From positions 5,287 to 69,286 of the forward strand of contig CAYHXO010000007.1 of the NCBI GenBank assembly GCA_964360635.1: a stretch of 64,000 bases of DNA, read 5' to 3'. The notes beneath the pieces were generated by a model. The model was not told where the DNA came from. It saw only the letters and a list, made by a program, of their open reading frames with translations, and ran no database searches. Position 1 is the first letter of the stretch. Each line of letters begins with the position of its first letter. Position numbers and translations under genes: made by a program. This stretch comes from CALRGE01 sp964360635. GTDB taxonomy: Bacteria > Patescibacteriota > Gracilibacteria > UBA1369 > 2-02-FULL-48-14. Positions 25,978-34,083 of the stretch are shown piece by piece.

Positions 25978-28356
25978 GTGCAGAAATTAAACAAATTACT
26001 TAACGTTACGACTCCAGAATGGCCCAGAATAATTGTATCATGGACAATCGGTTTTCTACTTAGATTTGGTTTTATTTTGGGCTGGACAATTGTTGTGGCG
26101 GGTTTTCTAAATAGAGTAGGTATATATTTTTTACCAGTTTTATTTTTAGGAAATGCAGTTTTAACAATGACAGGAACGATAATTTATAGAAACTTTATTC
26201 ATAAGATTAGAAAAGAAGTACTAATATCATTTAGTGTTTTGCTAGCTGCATGCTTAGTTATCACATCCTTATTTTTCAGCACAAGTAATAGTACTATATA
26301 CTTAAGTATTTTATTGATTACCCAGGCTGTCATATTGTCCCAAGTTTATATTTTGGCATCATTATTTTATGAAGAGTTATTTACACCTCTCGAAAGCCAA
26401 AGAACCTTCCCTATTATTGAATCCGCAGAAATATTCGGAACCTTAGCAGGAGGTTTGATATTGAGTTTTTATGCAACAACATTGGCCCCATATAAATTTA
26501 TTGCAATATGGGCACTTTCTCTTGTTTTAATTCTACCTATTGTACTTTTGTTCAATAGTAAAACAATGGAGATTCCAAAACTAGAGAACGAAGAAGAAAT
26601 GTTGAAAAAAATAAAGAAAAAAAGTATTAGTGAAAGTTTCAAACAAATTAAAAACTTAAGCTTTTTGAAAACATTAATGTGGATAATATTTTTAAACTGG
26701 GCATTAATGAATATTGTTGAATTTCAATATACTAAGGCAATTGAAATTGAGGTCATGAAAATGGGTCATAACTTTGAAGAAAATTTAACACAAAAATTAG
26801 GTACATTGAGTGTAATTTTTAGTTCAGGTACCCTGATTATTCAATTGATTTTAGCAAGTAGAATTATAAGTGCACTTGGCATAACATCAAGCATGTTACT
26901 ACATCCAGTAGTGACATTTTTAAACGGCATACTAATTTCTTTAAGATATGGATTCTCTACTGCAGCAATCACAAAAGGTACCTTTGATGCAACCAATTTA
27001 ATATTTTCAAATGCATATAATTCATCATATTATGCAATTCCTCACAATTTTAGAGAAGAAAGTAAGGAATTAATTCAAGGTATTATAAAGCCATTCGGAG
27101 CTATAATTGGTACATTTTTCATCCTATTTATATCAAATTTGTTTGAAGATCAAATTGCGACATTCATATTAAATATGAGCTTGATTTTCCTAAGCGTCAC
27201 AATGTCTGTACTTATATCAGATTTATCAAAAAAATATACAAGTATATCTGAACAAAATTTAAATAATACCAATGATATTCATACAAGAATAAATGCAATT
27301 GAGATATTAAGTCAAAATGGACATGGTAAACTTCCTAATACGTTACAAAAAATATTAAAGAACAAGAATGAATTGGCAATTATAAAAGAAAAGACACTCT
27401 ATACAATCGGAAAAAGACAAGACACGGAAAGTTTGAGTGTTGTTCTTGATATGCTTGATCAACCTGAAGATGAGATAAGAATTGCAGCTGTAAATACAGT
27501 AATGGAATTTCATACATTGGAAAAAAAGATTTTTGATCAATCACTAACAAGATATCTTACAATTCAAAAACTTAAATCGACTATTGAAAAAGAAGAAAAT
27601 GACTTCGTCAGAGAACTTTTGGTAAAGGCGTTGTACAAAATTAGTCCTGATGACTTAACATCATTTCTAATTCAATCTGTCGAAACAAATACAAAACACC
27701 AAGCTGAATTTATAAAATTATTGTCCCTATTTAAAGATGCGAATTTAATACCCTACCTTGAGCCATATTTAAGCTCTAAGAATATTAAATTAAGAAGTGC
27801 TGCAATTATTGCACTTTGGCAGTTTAAAAAATTAAGATCTACATTAAGTAACATTTTAAATCAACTTTTAAAAAGTCAAAATCATGAAGCGCTTTTATCT
27901 GGAATTGAAACTGCAGGGATAATTAAACACTTAAAAATAAAACATTTAATTTTAGAAAATCTAAAAAGTAATGATATCTCTATAAAAGAAACAACAGTAC
28001 TGGCTTTAGCACGTTTAGATCATGAAGAAGTGATACCTGACATTATTAAACGAATTACAAATGAGAATCATAACTGGCATATGAATAAACATTATATTTT
28101 TGAATCATTAACTAAAAAATTTAGAGCTAATTTACAAATTTCAATTAGTAGATTTGTTATTGAAAAAATTAACTCTATTCTATGCAAAAATAGAAACCAA
28201 AGTATAGAAGTTATGGATAGAGGAACACTTAAAGAACTTTTAAGATTATACAAAGAAATAGAGGCACATCATGAATGCAATAAAATAGAGAGAGTATTAG
28301 ATAAATTCAAAGAAGAAAGCCAGGTAAGACTTTCGGATCGTTTAAATTTGGAATAG
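25978..28356 (+). CDS. MFS-like transporter fused to HEAT repeats
   Basis: A 792-residue two-part protein. Residues ~15-415 form about 12 membrane helices resembling major-facilitator or ADP/ATP (Npt-type) translocases. Residues ~430-790 are helical repeats of HEAT type, e.g. NAIEILSQNGHGKLPNTL, DEIRIAAVNTVMEF, KLRSAAIIALWQF and SIKETTVLALARLDHEEVI, spaced about 30-35 residues apart. Transport substrate is not deducible. Start is GTG at 25978; an ATG two bases earlier is out of frame. The 3' end overlaps the convergent ATP-grasp fusion gene by 50 bases. Confidence 0.8.
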   Translation: MQKLNKLLNVTTPEWPRIIVSWTIGFLLRFGFILGWTIVVAGFLNRVGIYFLPVLFLGNAVLTMTGTIIYRNFIHKIRKEVLISFSVLLAACLVITSLFFSTSNSTIYLSILLITQAVILSQVYILASLFYEELFTPLESQRTFPIIESAEIFGTLAGGLILSFYATTLAPYKFIAIWALSLVLILPIVLLFNSKTMEIPKLENEEEMLKKIKKKSISESFKQIKNLSFLKTLMWIIFLNWALMNIVEFQYTKAIEIEVMKMGHNFEENLTQKLGTLSVIFSSGTLIIQLILASRIISALGITSSMLLHPVVTFLNGILISLRYGFSTAAITKGTFDATNLIFSNAYNSSYYAIPHNFREESKELIQGIIKPFGAIIGTFFILFISNLFEDQIATFILNMSLIFLSVTMSVLISDLSKKYTSISEQNLNNTNDIHTRINAIEILSQNGHGKLPNTLQKILKNKNELAIIKEKTLYTIGKRQDTESLSVVLDMLDQPEDEIRIAAVNTVMEFHTLEKKIFDQSLTRYLTIQKLKSTIEKEENDFVRELLVKALYKISPDDLTSFLIQSVETNTKHQAEFIKLLSLFKDANLIPYLEPYLSSKNIKLRSAAIIALWQFKKLRSTLSNILNQLLKSQNHEALLSGIETAGIIKHLKIKHLILENLKSNDISIKETTVLALARLDHEEVIPDIIKRITNENHNWHMNKHYIFESLTKKFRANLQISISRFVIEKINSILCKNRNQSIEVMDRGTLKELLRLYKEIEAHHECNKIERVLDKFKEESQVRLSDRLNLE

Positions 28357-30682
28357 TTTTAATAAGTACCAAATCTCTTAAATTATATTTTCCAAAATAC
28401 AAATCTTTCAAATCCCCACCACATGCAACAAAATTTTGTATTTGCAGATAACCGGAATAATAAATTGAATCTTTAGTGAAAACGCCGGGTTGGGAAGTAT
28501 CTTCAAATCCCCTTTTTACTTTTGAAGTTGTTCTAAATGCCTTTAAAGGTGACATTCCCAAATCAAGACAATATTTCCCGGTTTGAGAAAAACTGTTATT
28601 TTGAGCAAATTTTACAATTAAAACCAGCATTGCAGCTCTATAATTTTTATCCATATCATGATCTAAAAGATGCTCTTGATTCCAAATTGCCAAACCTTCT
28701 TGTGTTTCCAAGTAAAAACCAAAACCTCGGTTAAACATTCCATAATTTTGCATTTTTCCATTCTCAGCAGTTAGAATATGCGTCTCAATTTCATGCGCGA
28801 TAATCATTCTTAATCTATCTTCAGTAAAGGCAGCATCTTCTCGCACAAAAAGTGTACTATCTTTTCCAGCGCTGCAGTCTGCAATCATATCTTTTTTCAA
28901 AATAACCTTCCAATCTTTTAAATCATATTTTTTTAGGACTTCAGTCAATCGAAAAACAATTTCTTCATTCGATAACGATTTGCCGGAATCAATAAAAGAA
29001 TTCGGCATAGATTTAATTTTTTGTTTTGCAGAATAAATAATGGCTTCTTCAGGTAACCCATAAAGAGCAATGCTTTTTTCAGTAAAATCTTCAGTAGCAA
29101 TACATTCAAGCATCTCAATTTTTTTATAAAACTCTGAAATTTTATTTGTATATAATTTACCAAGAGAAGAATCATCACATTTATTTTCAATTTTCTTTAA
29201 ATTTTCTTTTAAATGCAGTGGATCAAATTGCAAATCACCATAAATAAACTGAGGATTATAATTATAATCCTCTAAAAAACTCTCACATTCTTTTTCATAA
29301 TTTACAGGTTTCAAATGATTCAAGAGCTTGGTTTGCCTATCAATTGATATCAAAGCTTTATCTATTTCCAGATAATTTACTTCTGCCTTTGTGAAAGCTA
29401 TTTGATGAATATTCTTATGAATATCCGATAATCTTGATATACCCATTTTCCCCTTTGAAGGATCAATAAGGAATCCTTGCAAATCACGTTTGCCAATTAC
29501 AACTTCAAATGGCTTACCAGAAAGATCTTCAACCTCAGCCAAAGTTTGAATTCTTTTTTCTGAAAGTGAGAATTTAATTCTTACATTTTTAGAATGTGGA
29601 TCTAAACCTAAATCATTAACCAAGCCCACATCAATCAAAGTTTTTTCAAGGAGAGGGTTAATAGATGCCCAAACAATTCTTTTACCATCCTTATCATGAA
29701 TAGTAATTTTTTCTCTACTTCCAATTATCTCTTTACCACCAATTTTTTTTACTTCTTTAACAATTTTATTACCAAACATATCTTGAGCAATTCGTACTCC
29801 CTTTTCTGGGCTACTAACCTTAAGACCTTGAATTCTTTCAAGACGCTTCCTCAATGGTGCTAAATTCGCGATCTGAACCCCCAAACCCGCACGTGCATTT
29901 ATTTCAAGCAAAACTGGTCCAATATTTCTATCAATTGCAATATCAACAGCCATATAACCTAAGTTTGTTGCCAATTGAACATTTGAAGCAATTAAGAGAA
30001 TTTTATCCCAATAAGGAATTTTTAATCCTTTGATTGACCCCATCCCTGGAACTTCATTTACAATTTTATTTTTATAAACAACATGAGTAGCGTTTCCATT
30101 TGCTATATCGATTCCAACTCCAACAGCTCCTAAATGTAAATTTGCCTTCCCATCGGATTCTTTTGTAGGCAACCGCAACATAGCCATAACAGGAATTAAA
30201 TTATGAACAACAACCCTAATATCTGGCAAACCTTTATATGCAAATTTTGCAATTCTATCATCACATACAATCAGTTGTTCGAAAAATGCCGTGTCAGATG
30301 CGCCGGAAATACTAAATCTACCTTCTAAAATATCGCCGATATGTTCTTTCAATTCATCTTGATTCATTAAAACACCTGATGATTTTTCATAAAATGAATT
30401 TTTTTTACCAACAAAAGGAATTATACCTTCCCCACCCGAGCCCATATTAGGTTTTAAAACAAAAGTTGGAGGAAGACATGAAAAATCAAACTTATATAAT
30501 TCATCCTCTGTCCTAATTATTGCAAATAATTTTGGAACAGGAACATCACGAACTGAAAGAAATTGCTTTGTTTTCAGTTTACTATCAGCCAACCTAACAG
30601 CTTTTTTACTATTAAATGGCTTTATAAACAAAAGATTTCTTGCATTTATTCCGAGAATTCCAAAATTTTTTAAAAAATTCAT
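28307..30682 (-). CDS. ATP-grasp ligase / retropepsin-like / DUF1704 metallopeptidase fusion
   Basis: A 791-residue three-part protein. Residues 1-~300 are an ATP-grasp alpha-L-glutamate-ligase-like (RimK-related) domain: FVLKPNMGSGGEGI binds ATP and LLEINARAGLGVQIANL holds the metal Asn/Glu. Residues ~320-400 resemble the RimK-associated retropepsin-like domain (KRDLQGFLIDPSKG), but the expected catalytic Asp reads Asn in WASINPLLEK. Residues ~490-791 are DUF1704 (the QEGLA-motif family, related to the tubulin detyrosinase MATCAP): HEIETH at 630-635 and QEGLA at 661-665. It suggests one protein that adds and removes a residue from a peptide or protein tail. Overlaps the PKD-7TM gene by 4 bases. 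Confidence 0.83.
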   Translation of the reverse strand: MNFLKNFGILGINARNLLFIKPFNSKKAVRLADSKLKTKQFLSVRDVPVPKLFAIIRTEDELYKFDFSCLPPTFVLKPNMGSGGEGIIPFVGKKNSFYEKSSGVLMNQDELKEHIGDILEGRFSISGASDTAFFEQLIVCDDRIAKFAYKGLPDIRVVVHNLIPVMAMLRLPTKESDGKANLHLGAVGVGIDIANGNATHVVYKNKIVNEVPGMGSIKGLKIPYWDKILLIASNVQLATNLGYMAVDIAIDRNIGPVLLEINARAGLGVQIANLAPLRKRLERIQGLKVSSPEKGVRIAQDMFGNKIVKEVKKIGGKEIIGSREKITIHDKDGKRIVWASINPLLEKTLIDVGLVNDLGLDPHSKNVRIKFSLSEKRIQTLAEVEDLSGKPFEVVIGKRDLQGFLIDPSKGKMGISRLSDIHKNIHQIAFTKAEVNYLEIDKALISIDRQTKLLNHLKPVNYEKECESFLEDYNYNPQFIYGDLQFDPLHLKENLKKIENKCDDSSLGKLYTNKISEFYKKIEMLECIATEDFTEKSIALYGLPEEAIIYSAKQKIKSMPNSFIDSGKSLSNEEIVFRLTEVLKKYDLKDWKVILKKDMIADCSAGKDSTLFVREDAAFTEDRLRMIIAHEIETHILTAENGKMQNYGMFNRGFGFYLETQEGLAIWNQEHLLDHDMDKNYRAAMLVLIVKFAQNNSFSQTGKYCLDLGMSPLKAFRTTSKVKRGFEDTSQPGVFTKDSIYYSGYLQIQNFVACGGDLKDLYFGKYNLRDLVLIKTIPNLNDPKVLPGFLL

Positions 30683-32160
30683 TCTTCTTCAATATGACGA
30701 ATAATTTCACGAAATCTAACATATTCACTAACTCGTAAACCCGTCCATCTACCCAAAATTATATTAGCAATTAAGAATAAGAAAATAACTTCGGGATGTC
30801 CTAGAATTGTTACCTTCAGCCAAGGCCATTCCGCAATAAAATAAGCCAGAATTGCAACAAAAATTGCCTCTGCAATTATAAATAATGCCGACTTTAAACC
30901 TTTACCACTTTGCAAAGATAGAAATTTCTCTACCAAAGTACTCATAATTAACATTGGAAAAACCGCAATTCCCATAATTTGAGAAATATCAAAATACGAA
31001 CCAATAAAAAGTAAAAATAAAATCGTCAAACTCACAATGGAAAGCAAGATTGCCATTCTTGGAATGTAAAGCAACCTGAAGCTTCTCAAAACCCATCGTG
31101 TAATCATTCCAAAAAGTAAAATTACAAACAAAATCAAAAGACCGAAATTCAAATCTAGAGCAATAAATGAAAGTGCCAAAATTGAAGGAGTATAAACACC
31201 CAATGTTGTGACTCCAACCACCTGTTTCATAAAAGCTACAACAGTAACAATGACCGGCAACATGAGTACCAAAGAAATAGTATTACTTGGAACTCCCTTT
31301 TCAATCATTGTATTAACAAAATAAGACATTAAATTCCAAATTTTCAAATTCAATTTGTCATTAACAATCTCAAATTGGATATCTCTATTTTTTAAAATTT
31401 CCTCCAAATCATTCAAAGAATTTGTTTCCAATAAAACCCAAACCGCTTCTGAACGCGTAAGTAAAATTTCGACAGGATGAATTGTTTGAAATGTTCCCTT
31501 TGCAATATTTTTCAAACTACCGAAATTTTGATTTGAGATAAAAATTATTTTTTTATTTTCAAAAAAAATCTTTTTATTTAAACTTTTTTGTAATTGCGAA
31601 AGTACTGTTAAACCGGAGCTACCTTTTGTCCAAATAACTATAGTATCTACAGATTCAAGAGAATCTAAATTATCAGACATTTTTCTCAACAAACTATCTT
31701 CGGAAAGAAACTCTGAACCTTCAGTATAATTCGTTATCAGATCAACAAAAATATTTTCCTTTTTTGCAGAATTAACAAAATTTTGAATTCTTTCAATTTC
31801 AGTATCAACGTCAGTGACAAGTGCAAAAGAATTTTTATACACAAACACTTTTTGAATTGCAACAACCTGATCACCATTTATAGGAATCATTGCAAGTTTC
31901 ACCTCATATTCTCCAGGACTGGCATAAGAATGTACAACCTCAACTCCCTGTTGCCTATTCCCATCGCCAAAATACCATTCATATGTAATTTCACCAGCCT
32001 CTTCATTAACTATACTTGAAGTTGCGTCAAAAATTATTGATTTATTTAATTCAACATTCAAATTCGCCTTAATTAACGGCATCAGGGCATCTGAATCTGC
32101 AAGAACAGTCGGTGCAAAAAATAAAATTGTGAAGAAAACAAGGAAAATCTTTTTTAGCAT
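30679..32160 (-). CDS. Secreted PKD domain with 7-TM region (7TM_transglut type)
   Basis: A 493-residue membrane protein. A signal peptide (1-21, ending in VLA) precedes a PKD domain (about 30-110; DATSSIVNEE, YEWYFGDG, HSYASPGEYEV), an alpha/beta segment (about 115-275), and seven membrane helices (about 285-470) matching the region found behind inactive transglutaminases in proteobacteria (GVTTLGVYTPSILALSF, GRWTGLRVSEYVRF). The transglutaminase core itself is not visible. In proteobacteria such 7TM proteins are encoded beside RimK-like ligases and QEGLA proteins, as here. ATGA coupling to the fusion gene. Confidence 0.8.
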   Translation of the reverse strand: MLKKIFLVFFTILFFAPTVLADSDALMPLIKANLNVELNKSIIFDATSSIVNEEAGEITYEWYFGDGNRQQGVEVVHSYASPGEYEVKLAMIPINGDQVVAIQKVFVYKNSFALVTDVDTEIERIQNFVNSAKKENIFVDLITNYTEGSEFLSEDSLLRKMSDNLDSLESVDTIVIWTKGSSGLTVLSQLQKSLNKKIFFENKKIIFISNQNFGSLKNIAKGTFQTIHPVEILLTRSEAVWVLLETNSLNDLEEILKNRDIQFEIVNDKLNLKIWNLMSYFVNTMIEKGVPSNTISLVLMLPVIVTVVAFMKQVVGVTTLGVYTPSILALSFIALDLNFGLLILFVILLFGMITRWVLRSFRLLYIPRMAILLSIVSLTILFLLFIGSYFDISQIMGIAVFPMLIMSTLVEKFLSLQSGKGLKSALFIIAEAIFVAILAYFIAEWPWLKVTILGHPEVIFLFLIANIILGRWTGLRVSEYVRFREIIRHIEEE

Positions 32161-32203
32161 GAGCCTATTTTAGCAAATTTACAGATTTCCGCTTAAATCT
32201 TTC

Positions 32204-32232
32204 TTGACATAATTTTTGAAATGAACGAAAAT
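32204..32232 (+). promoter_or_regulatory. Candidate promoter of the aminotransferase gene
   Basis: A perfect TTGACA (32204-32209), 17-base spacer and GAAAAT (32227-32232) lie 24 bases before the ATG at 32257. The -10 is weak. On the opposite strand TAAAAT (32172-32167) ends 6 bases before the ATG of the PKD-7TM gene, which would give a nearly leaderless message. Confidence 0.4.
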
Positions 32233-32256
32233 GACCTCCTCACCTAAATTTCCTCC

Positions 32257-34011
32257 ATGCGAAGCCAAAAACCTGACATTTTCGAAGCAGAAGAAACCTG
32301 TCAAACAGAAGAGGATATTTTGAAAAGTAAGGATCTAAAAAGATTTCTTCATATTTTTAATAAACAAATCGCTACGACAATCGAAGAGACAATCGAAGAT
32401 ATTAAAGATGATCCAAACCAAGCGCTTCAAGCTTATTTTCAACTAAGAAAACTAAAAAGGATAGGTTCAGAAAATATCTCAGCAATAGCCTTCATGAATA
32501 CTTTAAACATGATTCTTGTTGAGAAAATAATTCGACAAAGTAAAAATACTGAATTTGATAGAGAATATTTGGATTTTTTTACCGAAAATGCACGTATATT
32601 CATGAACAGAGGTTACGTGCCGATCACAGTCAATTTTTATGACGGAAATTTTTCGAATCCAATCTATCCCACAGATGACTCAAACTCAGGAGAAAATGAT
32701 AAATTAATTAATGAATTTATCACTGAAAACACGCACATTGAACTTAGAAAATTGCCACCAGGAATTGAATACACAAATTTTGTACCATCACCGGATCCAA
32801 AAAAAATATTAGCAAAAGCTGAGACACCAGAAGGGCTAGGTTTCGCCGCAGAAAATGAGTGTAGTCATATAGTAATGTCAACTGTCACATATGAAAGAAC
32901 ATCTGGTCAAAGAATAATAGATGAAAGTATTAAATGGTCAGATACTGTGACGGCACCAAGGGGAAACATCTCATCAGAAATATTAGAGCAAAACCGACAA
33001 TATGGTGTTGCACTTTTTGAAGGAATAGGAGTGGAAAAAAGTGAGAATGGAACAATTAAAATTTTTAGATTGGAAGATCATGCTGAAAGAATGTCTAAAG
33101 GCGGCCAATTTTTTGACATGCCACCAATCCCTGCTGAAATTTATAAAAAAATGGTCATTGATTGCGTACGTGCAAACGAAAAGTTCATTCCAGAAAAGGG
33201 CAAGGGTAGGTTATATGTCAGACCGAACTGGTTTGATAAAGGTCCAAGATTGCACGTGAAAAATTCGAATTTACAGGCACTTACAATGACAGCAGTTGTG
33301 ATTGGTAGTATGGAAAGTTATTTTGACAAAGGAAAAAAGATTTTTTTCTTGCCTAAAAATATTTTTAGAGCAAGCGAAAATGGTAGTGGTCAAACAAAAG
33401 CTGTTGGTAATTACGGACCGACCATAAGGCCCAATAACAGAGCAAAAGAGCTTGGAATGGCAGGAATTCTGTATATGAACGAAAAAAGAACAAGAATTGA
33501 GGAAACTTTGGCTTCTAGTTTTATAAGAGTAATTAGAAGAGACGGGAGGATAGTTTTGCAAACACCAAAATTGAGTTATGGAACAATTCTTGACAGCATC
33601 ACAAGAAAAACACTTCTTATTCTTGCTAAAGAAGAATTAAACTGGATTATTGAAGAAACTGACATCTCACCTGAGGAGGCACTAGAACCAAAATCTGAAA
33701 TTTTAGGCTGTTATGCTGTTGGAACAGGAGCAGGGATTGCCCCAATACACAGTATTAAATTAGGTAATTTTAATAATGAAAGCGGAGAAATTGAAAATTT
33801 AGGTGAAGAAATTGAAATTACAAAATATGATGAAGTAAATCCAATCGGAGATGAAGGAAAAGAACTGATGAATGTATTATTAGACTCAAAGGATGGCGCC
33901 TTGCTGAAAAGGAAAATTCTAGAATTAGCATCAGTTAGTCAAGGTACGGAACGAGAAAAATTAGAAAATCAAATCGCCACATACGAATCCTGGCTTACAA
34001 CGACATATTGA
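32257..34011 (+). CDS. Class IV aminotransferase (BCAT-like) with long N-terminal extension
   Basis: A 584-residue protein. The last ~370 residues are a PLP-dependent class IV aminotransferase of the branched-chain type: RQYGVALFEGIGVEK, GRLYVRPNWFDKG, and GSGQTKAVGNYGPTI with the predicted PLP Lys381, followed by IEETLASSF with the conserved Glu. The first ~200 residues match no family I know; they are acidic and helical, then carry mixed strands. Normal BCATs are about 300-360 residues. Substrate could be Leu/Ile/Val, or a D-amino acid. Divergent from the ligase-peptidase pair. Confidence 0.82.
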   Translation: MRSQKPDIFEAEETCQTEEDILKSKDLKRFLHIFNKQIATTIEETIEDIKDDPNQALQAYFQLRKLKRIGSENISAIAFMNTLNMILVEKIIRQSKNTEFDREYLDFFTENARIFMNRGYVPITVNFYDGNFSNPIYPTDDSNSGENDKLINEFITENTHIELRKLPPGIEYTNFVPSPDPKKILAKAETPEGLGFAAENECSHIVMSTVTYERTSGQRIIDESIKWSDTVTAPRGNISSEILEQNRQYGVALFEGIGVEKSENGTIKIFRLEDHAERMSKGGQFFDMPPIPAEIYKKMVIDCVRANEKFIPEKGKGRLYVRPNWFDKGPRLHVKNSNLQALTMTAVVIGSMESYFDKGKKIFFLPKNIFRASENGSGQTKAVGNYGPTIRPNNRAKELGMAGILYMNEKRTRIEETLASSFIRVIRRDGRIVLQTPKLSYGTILDSITRKTLLILAKEELNWIIEETDISPEEALEPKSEILGCYAVGTGAGIAPIHSIKLGNFNNESGEIENLGEEIEITKYDEVNPIGDEGKELMNVLLDSKDGALLKRKILELASVSQGTEREKLENQIATYESWLTTTY

Positions 34012-34030
34012 GCTGACATCAAGTGCAGCT

Positions 34031-34058
34031 TTACTTATAAGGCTTTTTTTGCTATAAT
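34031..34058 (+). promoter_or_regulatory. Candidate promoter of the surface-protein gene
   Basis: A perfect TATAAT (34053-34058) lies 25 bases before the ATG at 34084, with TTACTT (34031-34036) as -35 at 16 bases. A run of seven T just upstream of the -10 may be the terminator tail of the preceding gene. Confidence 0.4.
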
Positions 34059-34083
34059 AGACAGATAAATAAAAACAAAACGT

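Noticed and set aside
32221..32247. Mini-ORF MNENDLLT before the aminotransferase gene
   Set aside because: No repeat of regulatory codons, no hairpin pair and no ribosome-binding site; overlaps the likely -10. Chance is the simpler reading.
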